From Pseudomonas sp. GM49 (GTDB taxonomy: Bacteria; Pseudomonadota; Gammaproteobacteria; Pseudomonadales; Pseudomonadaceae): a DNA stretch of 42,821 nt. Location of the stretch: contig NZ_AKJL01000008.1 in the NCBI RefSeq assembly GCF_000282355.1, forward strand, positions 1 through 42,821. Direction: 5' to 3'. Under the pieces are notes generated by a model. The model had not been told where the DNA came from, searched no databases, and was given only the letters and a program-made list of their open reading frames with translations. This document shows, piece by piece, positions 1-8,141 of the stretch. Numbering within the stretch: position 1 is the first letter of the stretch; the number at the start of each line of letters is the position of its first letter. The translations under genes were made by a program, and so were the position numbers.

Positions 1-234
1 GGGGGGGGGCTGCCGATGTAACGTTACCGTCGATGAGTTGCACCGAGTAGTAGCGCGGTTTCTGTACCGCCGGTACCGATAACACGATTGGCTCCGCACG
101 CAAGTCCATAAATAACATGGAATACGGCGTATCACTGTTCGGAGTTTTTGTCTGCGGCGTAGTCGTACATGATCGCGTAGTTCAAATATCATCGTGCAGC
201 CAGTGGCTCTCGTTAGTAGGGTTTTCATCAACAT
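1..234 (-). pseudogene. Decayed DUF1254 family protein (N-terminal remnant, cut by window edge)
   Basis: Reading the minus strand from 145 down to 1 gives TPNSDTPYSMLFMDLRAEP followed by IVLSVPAVQKPRYYSVQLID, the hallmark core of DUF1254 proteins. A second frame at 188-144 gives YLNYAIMYDYAADKN, which in intact relatives lies about 25 residues before that core. A third frame from the ATG at 234 or 228 gives MKTLLTRATGC, a signal-peptide-like start. The three pieces are in different frames and much of the usual N-terminus is missing, so the gene has suffered internal deletions. DUF1254/DUF1214 proteins are exported proteins of poorly known function. The G run at 1-10 may be a contig end, so sequence error near the edge cannot be excluded. 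The family call rests on remembered motifs. Confidence 0.7.
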
Positions 235-679
235 GCATCTCCAATCGTCAAGTCGGATGAGTGAGTTGGTCAACTAGCTACTAATCAGGCGTTAGCATTT
301 GCTCAAAGCATGAGTTCGCATAACGCACTTTGATTTATCTGAAGATGCTCACTGCTACAGACAGCGCCTGCTGTAGTAGGGGGGCTGACTGTGGAGTTAT
401 GTTTTGTCTATGGAATTTCAATCCACAAGTAACTGCGTGTTGTTTGTTGAGTCTATGGTGTGATTCACGCTTCGGGGTGGCGATGCCAATGATCGAGGGC
501 AAGACCTGTATGCGCATGGTGGGAGTATTCGGGGGGATGGTTCTGAGACGTTGTATGGCGCTCAAAGGGTGGAGTTCGAGGTTGCTCGGGCCATCAAGGC
601 GCGACGATTGCTGAACGAATGCCGGGCAACCAGGGGGTGCCGAGTAAATCGCTCAGATCGTCGCCTGCCTCAATAGACG
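235..679. other. Stretch without a confident gene
   Basis: No open frame here has a convincing start and Shine-Dalgarno sequence. An inverted repeat CTACAG-N10-CTGTAG lies at 355-376. A 35-codon plus-strand stretch at 569-676, beginning with GTG and reading VEFEVARAIKARRLLNECRA, has amino-acid use that looks coding, but it has no visible ribosome site and no match I recognise. Together with the broken DUF1254 gene to the left, it may be a relic of a degraded region. Confidence 0.5.
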
Positions 680-886
680 TCAGAGGGCAAAGGTCGCCGC
701 AAGGCCATGGTGGCCATCCTGCGCTCCAGCGATCAGGTGCAGTGGAATGTTCTGGTGCGCATCAATGGACGGTACCTCGAAGCTTCCTACAATCTGAAGG
801 TGTCGCTCGCTCAGTTCGGTCGACTCTGCTGCTTTTTCCTTAGCCATTCTCGCGTGGTTCATTGCGATTTCGTTGAGCGTTGACAC
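680..886 (-). CDS. Small hypothetical protein
   Basis: A 68-residue protein that I do not recognise. It starts at GTG 886, preceded at a good distance by GGGAG. The N-terminal half (MSTLNEIAMNHARMAKEKAA) is charged and helical. The C-terminal third is odd: in that part the opposite strand (683-883) is also open and has the GC-rich third positions usual for Pseudomonas genes. The last 20 residues may therefore be a fusion to foreign or decayed sequence. No signal peptide or membrane segment is seen. Confidence 0.4.
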   Translation of the reverse strand: MSTLNEIAMNHARMAKEKAAESTELSERHLQIVGSFEVPSIDAHQNIPLHLIAGAQDGHHGLAATFAL

Positions 887-1137
887 GTTACATCTCCCGG
901 TGACTGACCAAGCGTATCGCTGGAGTCCTTAAGCATTGATTGAATGGCTGCGGCGTCAGAGTTATGTCGTTCCGGCGCTGCTACGCGCGTACTTTGCAAT
1001 CCTCAAGCCACGGATGCGAGTGATTTTTTCGTTGGATTTTCGCAGGCGACGAATGGCGGGCCGCTGTGGGTGATAGCCCGGTTTCTTTGTCATTACGGCG
1101 TAAACTAGTAGTGCTGCCTCATTGAAAGGAGCCGCCT

Positions 1138-1332
1138 ATGAACGCCGATCAAATCATCAAGCAGGCATCTGTGGACAAGACTGTTTGGGATCAATACTTC
1201 TGCGCTGCATTGATTGCCGAAAGCAATTTGACTGCCCCGGTTGTTGGCGGGGCTACCCACGAAGACAGGCAAAACCTGTTGATCGAGAGGGCCAAAACCC
1301 TTGCCGACAAAATGATGGAAAACCGAAGATAA
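1138..1332 (+). CDS. Small conserved-looking hypothetical protein
   Basis: A 64-residue soluble protein of unknown function, monocistronic. The start ATG follows an excellent Shine-Dalgarno (GAAAGGAG, ending about 8 bases upstream). The gene ends three bases before a perfect intrinsic terminator, so it is clearly a complete transcription unit. The chain has a short N-terminal helix (NADQIIKQASVDKTVWDQYF) and a charged C-terminal helix (ENRR end). No signal peptide, cysteine cluster or known motif is visible. The function cannot be assigned from sequence. Confidence 0.75.
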   Translation: MNADQIIKQASVDKTVWDQYFCAALIAESNLTAPVVGGATHEDRQNLLIERAKTLADKMMENRR

Positions 1333-1334
1333 AC

Positions 1335-1363
1335 AGAGCCCAGCCACCGCGCTGGGCTCTTTG
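1335..1363 (+). terminator. Intrinsic terminator
   Basis: A perfect 10-bp stem AGAGCCCAGC / GCTGGGCTCT (1335-1344 and 1351-1360), loop CACCGC, followed by TTTG. It begins right after the stop codon of the 64-residue gene. Confidence 0.85.
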
Positions 1364-1407
1364 CATGCAGGGTTGTGCTCCGATGCGGGCGATGTGCGTA
1401 TTGCGGT

Positions 1408-2160
1408 TCAGGCGATCAGCTCTACCTTGCCGCTTGCCAGGCGATAAATGCCTCCCACGATCTTCAACATGCCCTTGCTCTGCGCATCGGTCAGCAATGG
1501 CGAGGCCTGTTTCAGGCTGTTGACAGAATTTTTGACGTTCTGCACGGTGGCGTTTTCCATCAAGCTCCCGGGTTGCTTCAGCACTGTCTCGATAGCCGAC
1601 TTGAGTGCATCAGTCAGTTTCGGGATATGGCCAGGGAAAATCGTCTGATCCTTGACTGCCTTGATGCCTGCCTCGATGGCGCCACAGCTCTCATGACCGA
1701 GTACGAGAATCAGCGGTGCGCCCAGTACGGCAACCCCGTATTCAAGGCTGGCCAAGCCTTCCGGGGTCACGAAGTTGCCCGCGACACGGATGGAGAAAAG
1801 ATCGCCTCGCGCGGTATCAAACGCATATTCCGGGGCGATCCGCGAGTCAGAGCAGCTCAGTACTGCCACGAACGGATTTTGACCGGATACCAGGGCCTCT
1901 CGCTCAGCTTTGAAGTCGTGTGTCGTGGAAGTACCGCTTACATATCGTTTATTGCCCTCCATCAGTCTTTTCAACGCCATATCGGGACTGATTACGTTTT
2001 GAGGTTTTGGTGGGGCTGACGCTTTTTCGGCTGCCTGGATGATCTGGCCGGGCAGTGTGCCGGTCAGCAGCAAGGCGCCTGCGCTCAATCCGGCAAATTG
2101 AAGAAAACGACGACGGCCTGTTGTGTTTGAAGCAGAGCTTGAATCACATGATTCACACAT
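1408..2160 (-). CDS. Periplasmic beta-class carbonic anhydrase, Tat exported
   Basis: The 250-residue protein hydrates CO2 to bicarbonate, using zinc. The N-terminus has a twin-arginine signal (RRRFLQF at 16-22, then a hydrophobic stretch to about 43), so the folded metalloenzyme should be exported by Tat. Zinc and catalytic residues of the beta family are present: CSDSR at 103-107 (Cys103, Asp105, Arg107) and GHESCGA at 155-161 (His156, Cys159). Its length is normal for beta enzymes plus a leader. The Shine-Dalgarno is weak (GAG about 12 bases upstream). It is divergent from the DUF2214 gene. Exported beta-carbonic anhydrases are common in pseudomonads and are distinct from the cytosolic Can enzyme, so I give no symbol. 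Confidence 0.93.
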   Translation of the reverse strand: MCESCDSSSASNTTGRRRFLQFAGLSAGALLLTGTLPGQIIQAAEKASAPPKPQNVISPDMALKRLMEGNKRYVSGTSTTHDFKAEREALVSGQNPFVAVLSCSDSRIAPEYAFDTARGDLFSIRVAGNFVTPEGLASLEYGVAVLGAPLILVLGHESCGAIEAGIKAVKDQTIFPGHIPKLTDALKSAIETVLKQPGSLMENATVQNVKNSVNSLKQASPLLTDAQSKGMLKIVGGIYRLASGKVELIA

Positions 2161-2363
2161 GATTTTGTTTACTCAGTTCAATGCGGTGAGAGTGAATTGC
2201 TGTTGTGGCTGGTATTGTCACGGACGCTCAATACCAGCGCAGTGGAGTCTAGTCGGTCTGTCATATTGTGTACCGGGCATTGTCAGCAGATGCCGTGCAA
2301 GCAGCCATTTCATGGGCTACTACTGTCAGGCTCATACAACTTCGACCTGGCAGGAGTTTCTCG

Positions 2364-2819
2364 ATGCTGACTCACTGGTTACTAGCGGCGGTTCATCTTC
2401 TGGCAGTTGCCTTGGGATTCTGGGCGGTACTTGTTCGAGGCACGGCTTTTCGGCGTCTGGCCGACGGGGCAGGAGAAGTGCGCAGTGTTCTGATGGCGGA
2501 CAATATCTGGGGTATTTCAGCTGTCGTTTTACTGATCAGCGGGGGGATGCGAGCCTTTGGCGGGTACGAGAAAGGCACGGACTATTACCTGCATCAGCCG
2601 CTGTTTCATCTGAAGATGACGCTGTTCGTCCTGATCTTGCTGCTGGAGATTGCGCCAATGGTGACGCTGATCAAATGGCGGATAGCGCTTGCCCGTAAAG
2701 ATGCGATCGATACAGGCCGTGCGAAGCTGTTTGCACGGATCAGTCATATCGAAGCGCTGCTGGTGCTGCTGATGGTGGTAGCGGCGACTGGCATGGCGCG
2801 TGGGGTGATGATTGGTTAA
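2364..2819 (+). CDS. DUF2214 family inner-membrane protein
   Basis: A 151-residue membrane protein with four predicted transmembrane helices (about residues 3-22, 46-65, 84-106 and 132-150) and short charged loops. The start at 2364 is preferred over an in-frame ATG at 2268 because GGAG lies 8 bases before it and the first helix then starts at once (MLTHWLLAAVHLL). The pattern, including the HQPLFHLKM loop, matches DUF2214, whose function is unknown. It stands alone, with divergent carbonic anhydrase upstream and convergent rsmE downstream. Confidence 0.8.
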   Translation: MLTHWLLAAVHLLAVALGFWAVLVRGTAFRRLADGAGEVRSVLMADNIWGISAVVLLISGGMRAFGGYEKGTDYYLHQPLFHLKMTLFVLILLLEIAPMVTLIKWRIALARKDAIDTGRAKLFARISHIEALLVLLMVVAATGMARGVMIG

Positions 2820-2952
2820 CTACGAAGTGAGCGCGACCTTCCTTGGGGTAAACCAGAAAAGTCCGACAGCCAGAGCGTTGAGCTTGTCGCTAGTATCGAC
2901 CCCTGGGGGCTGGTGTGGGAAAGCAGGCGGAAGCGATGCGATGCTGAATCTT

Positions 2953-2988
2953 TAGCCAGCCGTGATTCCGGACTGAACGGGCTGGCTA
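2953..2988. repeat. Inverted repeat between DUF2214 gene and rsmE
   Basis: A 9-bp perfect stem TAGCCAGCC (2953-2961) / GGCTGGCTA (2980-2988) around an 18-base loop. It lacks a T run on either strand, so it is a weak terminator at best. It lies 16 bases past the rsmE stop codon and would form in the rsmE transcript 3' end; the loop there contains a CCGGAA motif. Confidence 0.5.
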
Positions 2989-3004
2989 CTGACTGCAACA
3001 GAAT

Positions 3005-3196
3005 TCAGGATTGCGGCTTTTCCGGGGCGGTCAGGCCGGCCTGAATGCGCTGATAAATTTCTTCACGATGCACTGCAACGTCCTTCGGAGCGTTGATGCC
3101 GATCCTGACTTGCTGGCCGCTTACGCCCAGGATGGTGATCGTAATGTCATCACCAATGTTTATGCTTTCACCGACTTTGCGGGTGAGTATCAGCAT
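3005..3196 (-). CDS. rsmE: Carbon storage regulator, RsmE-type CsrA homologue
   Basis: A 63-residue RNA-binding protein that dimerises and binds GGA motifs in leader RNAs to block translation, within the Gac/Rsm pathway that controls secondary metabolism in pseudomonads. The sequence [15 protein letters not shown], then [20 protein letters not shown], is the CsrA fold with the conserved Arg near residue 44. The tail [10 protein letters not shown] and the [14 protein letters not shown] segment match what I remember of RsmE rather than RsmA or RsmI. Start ATG 3196 follows AAGGAGAAGACC; a longer frame upstream is rejected because of this ribosome site and the family length. The ribosome site itself reads TCAAGGAGA, close to the CsrA consensus, suggesting autoregulation. 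It is not next to lysC, also as expected for RsmE. Confidence 0.9.
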   Translation of the reverse strand: MLILTRKVGESINIGDDITITILGVSGQQVRIGINAPKDVAVHREEIYQRIQAGLTAPEKPQS

Positions 3197-3446
3197 GGTC
3201 TTCTCCTTGATTGCTATGTGGGGCACCTGATTCGGACAGTGCAGAGGTCGGTGGTATGTATAGATTAGTGCGAAGTCTGACGGTTTGGGTGCCTCTTTCT
3301 GACGCGCAGATGTGGCATTAATTCCCAAGGCGTAACTATACAGAGGCCGCAACCATCATTCTCCTTGTTTTGAGCCCATTTTACGGCACTCGTGAAGTAT
3401 TCATGGATGTTAAAATCGCTGCTTTATGCATTTAGAGGGAAGCGCC

Positions 3447-3812
3447 GTGCGCAAAATGGTTCTGGTAATCGCGATATTGGCACTGGCGGGATGTGGTGAG
3501 GGTAGCAGTGTGGATGCACCGAAGCCTAAACCGGCTATGGCCGCCATGCCCGCGCCAGTGTCTGGCCCGCAATGGGATCTTGAAGTGCGAGGTGAAACCC
3601 CTCAGGCAGTCAGCGATTTGAGTGGCTGGCTGATCGAGCACAGTTTCATGTCCAGCGTCGTCAAGGAAAATGGCAATACGCGAATCCTGATGGGGCCGTT
3701 CAATTCCAAAGCCGAGGCCGAAGCCAAGCAGGATGAAGTCCGTGCGGCGCTCACTCGCGCGAAAAAACAGAACATCGAATTGCTGGTGCTTGAGCGTCCG
3801 GCCGCTCAATAA
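3447..3812 (+). CDS. Lipoprotein with SPOR-like domain
   Basis: A 121-residue protein starting at GTG 3447, with GAGGGA 7 bases upstream; an in-frame ATG at 3426 lies before that ribosome site. The N-terminus VRKMVLVIAILALAGC is a lipoprotein signal with lipobox LAGC, so the mature protein starts at the Cys and is anchored in a membrane. After a Pro-rich linker, residues about 42-115 (WDLEV...GPFNSKAEAEAKQDEV) have the pattern of a SPOR domain, which binds peptidoglycan stripped of stem peptides at division sites. It ends before a bidirectional terminator. A cell-envelope role is inferred. Confidence 0.8.
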   Translation: MRKMVLVIAILALAGCGEGSSVDAPKPKPAMAAMPAPVSGPQWDLEVRGETPQAVSDLSGWLIEHSFMSSVVKENGNTRILMGPFNSKAEAEAKQDEVRAALTRAKKQNIELLVLERPAAQ

Positions 3813-3839
3813 CTTTCTGTAGCGACAGACAAACAAAAA

Positions 3840-3873
3840 AGGCCTCGGTTGTTTAGCTCCGAAGCCTTTTTTT
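3840..3873. terminator. Bidirectional intrinsic terminator
   Basis: Stem AGGCCTCGG (3840-3848) / CCGAAGCCT (3859-3867) with one mismatch, T run 3867-3873 on plus and A run 3835-3840 serving the minus strand. It lies between convergent genes (SPOR-like lipoprotein and endonuclease I). Confidence 0.85.
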
Positions 3874-3893
3874 GTTTCAGGTGTTGCCTGGGT

Positions 3894-4583
3894 TCAGCCG
3901 CAGGCCTTCATGTCTACCGGGCCGACGAACTCGTTGCCACGCCCCATGACGCACCCCACGCTCTGGTTGCGTTGCCGCTCCCAGGCCTGTACCGGATAGG
4001 TTTTGTCCCAGGCTTCGTACAGTTGCCGATCCTGTTTCGACAGGCGCAAACCATACTGCTTGCTCATGTAGAAGTAGGTCCGTGCGATCATGCCGCGAAT
4101 GGAAGGGCGGGGCATGACTTTCCTGGCCTTGAAGTCGATCTGGGTCAGGCACGAACCATATTGCCCCGACTGCTCGGGCAGCCATCCAAAGCTGAAGTTG
4201 CTGCGATCGCCGTTGACCTCGCCAATGCTGGGCACCAGGTTGTGCAAATCAGCTTCGGCCTTCTGGTAAACCGGATCGTGGCGGGTGCAGTTCTTGCGGC
4301 CGCCCTCTTGCCAGCACTGGCGTTGATGACCGATTTGCCAGGCCGGAACAATATGCTCCCACTCGATGCGGGCTGCGCGTTTGGCATTCTTGCGTGGCAC
4401 ATAACCGCAAGCGGCAAGGTTCACCCGGTTGCCGGTGTACTTGCAGCCACAGTAAAACTCGGTGGATTGGGGGGCGTAGAGTTTCCACGCCACCTTTTTC
4501 GCTTCGGTGAAGGTGCGCGGAGCGTCGGCTTGCGCGCCCACGACAAAAAACAGGAACAACAAAGCAAACCAGCGGACGCTCAT
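3894..4583 (-). CDS. endA: Secreted or periplasmic endonuclease I (EndA/Dns family)
   Basis: A 229-residue non-specific nuclease that cleaves double-stranded DNA outside the cytoplasm. Residues 1-19 form a signal peptide (VRWFALLFLFFVVGAQA). The family active site is present: IEWEHIVPA (73-81, catalytic His77) and NLVPSIGEVNGDRSN (115-129) for metal binding; several Cys pairs suit an exported protein. Start ATG 4583 has AAGGAAG upstream and lies 5 bases beyond the stop of the DUF1654 gene, so the two are co-transcribed and translationally coupled. The operon promoter carries a LexA box, so this nuclease is probably SOS-induced. It could serve extracellular DNA turnover, biofilm modulation or nucleotide scavenging. 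Confidence 0.92.
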   Translation of the reverse strand: MSVRWFALLFLFFVVGAQADAPRTFTEAKKVAWKLYAPQSTEFYCGCKYTGNRVNLAACGYVPRKNAKRAARIEWEHIVPAWQIGHQRQCWQEGGRKNCTRHDPVYQKAEADLHNLVPSIGEVNGDRSNFSFGWLPEQSGQYGSCLTQIDFKARKVMPRPSIRGMIARTYFYMSKQYGLRLSKQDRQLYEAWDKTYPVQAWERQRNQSVGCVMGRGNEFVGPVDMKACG

Positions 4584-4587
4584 CGAC

Positions 4588-4827
4588 TCAATCTTCCTTC
4601 GGCAAAACCCAGAAAATCTGCACGCCGCCATCGTCGCGATAGGCGAGGGTGACGTTGTCGTTCTCGTCGATTTCTTCCAGCAAGCGTTCCCATTCATCCA
4701 CCGGCTCGTCAGGCAGGCGGAAGATCAGCGCTGCCCTAGCCTTTTGTGCGGTGGGAGAGTTGATGATTTTCTGAACGCGCAGGCCCATGCGTACATAGGT
4801 GTCAGGAGAGGCAGAGGTGGTGTCCAC
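4588..4827 (-). CDS. DUF1654 family protein, LexA-controlled
   Basis: A protein of 79 residues if it starts at GTG 4827, or 89 residues from ATG 4857. I choose GTG 4827 because AAGGA stands 8 bases before it and because the ATG at 4857 lies inside the LexA operator. The core YVRMGLRVQKIINSPTAQKA, then DEWERLLEEIDENDNVTLAYRDDGGVQIFW, is typical of DUF1654, a small Pseudomonas family of unknown function. It is the first gene of an operon with endonuclease I. SOS control suggests a role in DNA stress or in handling the nuclease; this is inference. Confidence 0.85.
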   Translation of the reverse strand: MDTTSASPDTYVRMGLRVQKIINSPTAQKARAALIFRLPDEPVDEWERLLEEIDENDNVTLAYRDDGGVQIFWVLPKED

Positions 4828-4845
4828 GGAATTATCCTTATTAAG

Positions 4846-4861
4846 CTGTACGTGCATACAG
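4846..4861 (-). promoter_or_regulatory. LexA (SOS) box
   Basis: On the minus strand the site reads CTGTATGCACGTACAG, a perfect CTGT-N8-ACAG LexA operator in an AT-rich surround (TA before it). It sits 19 bases before the GTG start of the DUF1654 gene, where repression of the DUF1654-endA operon would be expected. Derepression would follow RecA-stimulated LexA self-cleavage. Confidence 0.85.
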
Positions 4862-4873
4862 TATTTAACTGTA
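4857..4873. promoter_or_regulatory. Second palindrome overlapping the LexA box
   Basis: TACAGTATTTAACTGTA is a palindrome (6-bp arms TACAGT/ACTGTA around ATTTA) that overlaps one half of the LexA box. It may hold the core promoter elements of the DUF1654-endA operon or bind a second regulator. Confidence 0.4.
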
Positions 4874-5006
4874 GGCCATTTCGCAACTGCTTAAAAATCA
4901 AGAAAATCCTCTGACAGCGGTTTGTTCCATTTGGCGTAAGGCGAAGGGAGTTTTTTGTCAGATCCAGCGGCAGCCAATCGCCAAGGCTGGCGAATGGCGC
5001 CGGGGT

Positions 5007-5028
5007 GCCCGACCGGATCCGGTCGGGC
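5007..5028. terminator. Perfect 22-bp palindrome after ansB, possible terminator
   Basis: A self-complementary 22-bp block (arms GCCCGACCGGA / TCCGGTCGGGC) starts 10 bases beyond the ansB stop codon. It would make a very stable hairpin in the ansB transcript, but no U run follows on the minus strand, so it may protect the mRNA 3' end rather than terminate on its own. Confidence 0.5.
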
Positions 5029-5037
5029 GATGGCGAA

Positions 5038-6477
<1,440 letters not shown>

Positions 6478-6939
6478 ATGTCGTTATCCGTTGGTATTCC
6501 AAATGCAGCTGGCATCACCATCGGTGGCAAATCGGCTACTACCCTTCGTGCTTTAGGTGACGAGACAACTGATGCGGCCACTCAAGCGCCGGGTGCAAAG
6601 GAAAGCGACGGTACCCGGGTCAAAACGGGCCCGGTAGGGCTGGGAGAAAGTGCCGGCGCAAAGGCCGAATCGGAAACCGGCGATAACACCAGCGTAACGG
6701 TGAAGGTCTTGCTCAAGCGTCTGAAGGAGCTGCAGCAGCAATTGCGCGAGCAACAGCAGCAACTGGCGCAGGCCCAGGCGGCGTCCTATCCGACTCCGGA
6801 AGCCAAGACCACCGCGGTAGGGGCCATTCAGGGGCAGGTTGCCGAAACCAACGCCGCCATCCTGCAAGTGAGCGCGAGTCTGATCAAAGAGCTGACCAAG
6901 GGTTCTGGCACGGGATCGGTGGTCAACACCACGGCATGA
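6478..6939 (+). CDS. Coiled-coil hypothetical protein (FlxA-like?)
   Basis: A 153-residue soluble protein. Residues 1-70 are rich in Gly, Ala, Thr and Glu and look disordered. Residues about 74-105 (VLLKRLKELQQQLREQQQQL) form a strong coiled coil with a Gln-rich repeat, followed by an amphipathic helix (AAILQVSASLIKELTKG) and a short Gly-rich tail. Start ATG 6478 has CAGGAG 6-7 bases before it. The layout resembles FlxA-like proteins found in Pseudomonas, but the match is by pattern only. No signal peptide or membrane segment is seen. Confidence 0.7.
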   Translation: MSLSVGIPNAAGITIGGKSATTLRALGDETTDAATQAPGAKESDGTRVKTGPVGLGESAGAKAESETGDNTSVTVKVLLKRLKELQQQLREQQQQLAQAQAASYPTPEAKTTAVGAIQGQVAETNAAILQVSASLIKELTKGSGTGSVVNTTA

Positions 6940-6988
6940 GCTGAATGCCGTTTTTCGCTGATCATCCGTGAAAGCACTTTTCCTGTCG

Positions 6989-7017
6989 TTGACAAATATC
7001 GGCAGGATTCGCATAGT
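6989..7017 (+). promoter_or_regulatory. Sigma-70 promoter of the rbs operon
   Basis: TTGACA at 6989-6994, spacer of exactly 17 bases, and CATAGT at 7012-7017. The likely start of transcription (about 7024) falls at the edge of the palindromic operator at 7026, as expected for LacI-family repression. Confidence 0.75.
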
Positions 7018-7025
7018 TTGGCTCT

Positions 7026-7039
7026 CGCAAACGTTTGCG
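7026..7039. promoter_or_regulatory. RbsR-type operator O1
   Basis: CGCAAACGTTTGCG, a perfect 14-bp palindrome with the central CG of LacI-family operators, directly downstream of the rbs promoter. The LacI-type gene inside the operon (10673) is the natural ligand-sensing repressor. Confidence 0.8.
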
Positions 7040-7086
7040 CGGCTCCAGTGATGACTCTTCATCGCAGGGCCGTGAAGCTTACGTCA

Positions 7087-7101
7087 GCGCAAGCGTTGCT
7101 C
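7087..7101. promoter_or_regulatory. Possible second RbsR operator O2
   Basis: GCGCAAGCGTTGCTC shares CAA-N-CGTTG with O1 and lies 61 bp downstream (between site starts), about six helical turns, before the rbsB ribosome site. It is an imperfect palindrome that could support repression by looping. Confidence 0.45.
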
Positions 7102-7129
7102 ACAATAATCATAAGATCGGAGTGAACCC

Positions 7130-8086
7130 ATGAAGCTGCCATTCGCTGGACGCCTTCTCGCTGTCGCTATGCTGGCTGCCGCATCCGCTGCACTGCCTGT
7201 CTCTTCGGCCTTTGCTGAATCCACGGAAAAACCCAAAGTCGCACTGGTCATGAAATCCCTGGCCAACGAGTTCTTCCTGACAATGGAAGACGGCGCCAAG
7301 GCCTACCAGAAAGATCACTCCGGCGAATTCGACCTCATCTCTAACGGCATCAAGGATGAAACCGACACCGCGGGCCAGACGCGCATCGTCGAGCAGATGA
7401 TTCTGGCCAAGGTCAATGCACTGGTGATTGCGCCGGCGGACTCCAAAGCGATGGTTCCGGTGATCAAGAAAGCCATCGATGCCGGTATCACCGTGATCAA
7501 CATCGATAACCAGCTGGACCCCGCCGTCGTCAAAAGCAAAAACATCGATGTTCCGTTCGTAGGCCCGGACAACCGCAAGGGCGCACGGCTGGTGGGTGAC
7601 TACCTGGCCAGGCAGCTGAAGGCTGGTGACGAAGTCGGCATCATCGAAGGTGTGTCCACCACCACCAATGCGCAGCAGCGGACTGCGGGTTTCAAGGATG
7701 CGATGGAGGCGGCGCAGATCAAGGTCGTGTCCCTGCAATCCGGTGACTGGGAGATCGATAAAGGCAACAAGGTAGCCGCGTCGATTCTCAGTGAATACCC
7801 GCAAACCAAGGCCCTGTTGGCCGGCAACGACAGCATGGCGGTCGGCGCGGTATCTGCCGTGCGCGCCGCGGGCAAGGCCGGCAAGGTACAAGTGGTTGGC
7901 TACGACAACATCAATGCCATCCAGCCAATGCTCAAGGATGGTCGCGTGCTGGCCACGGCGGACCAGTTCGCGGCCAGGCAGGCGGTGTTCGGCATCGAGA
8001 CTGCACTGAAAATTCTCAAGGGCGAGAAGGTCGACGGCGGCGCCAATGGCGTGATCGAAACACCGGTAGAACTGGTCACCAAGTAG
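7130..8086 (+). CDS. rbsB: Ribose ABC transporter substrate-binding protein
   Basis: A 318-residue periplasmic sugar-binding protein that delivers ribose to RbsC. The signal peptide ends at AFA (27-29). The mature chain has the two-lobed fold of the ribose/galactose family: KVALVMKSLANEFFLTMEDGA at 35-55, NIDNQLD in the hinge/ligand region (about 124-130) and GYDNINA near 261. Start ATG 7130 has CGGAGTG upstream. It is the first gene of rbsBACRKD plus a nucleoside hydrolase, behind the promoter and operators at 6989-7101. Specificity for ribose is strongly backed by the ribokinase and pyranase genes in the same operon. Confidence 0.95.
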   Translation: MKLPFAGRLLAVAMLAAASAALPVSSAFAESTEKPKVALVMKSLANEFFLTMEDGAKAYQKDHSGEFDLISNGIKDETDTAGQTRIVEQMILAKVNALVIAPADSKAMVPVIKKAIDAGITVINIDNQLDPAVVKSKNIDVPFVGPDNRKGARLVGDYLARQLKAGDEVGIIEGVSTTTNAQQRTAGFKDAMEAAQIKVVSLQSGDWEIDKGNKVAASILSEYPQTKALLAGNDSMAVGAVSAVRAAGKAGKVQVVGYDNINAIQPMLKDGRVLATADQFAARQAVFGIETALKILKGEKVDGGANGVIETPVELVTK

Positions 8087-8141
8087 CCCTCTGGCGACAC
8101 AGCGGCGCTCGTCCAGCCGGACGGGCGCATGGAGAGTTTTT

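Noticed and set aside
330..614. A 94-codon plus-strand frame
   Set aside because: Cys/Trp/Met-rich chain, no ribosome site, in an eroded region.
3005..3352. Longer N-terminus for the RsmE gene (115 codons)
   Set aside because: The family length is about 60-65 residues, and AAGGAG stands directly before ATG 3196.
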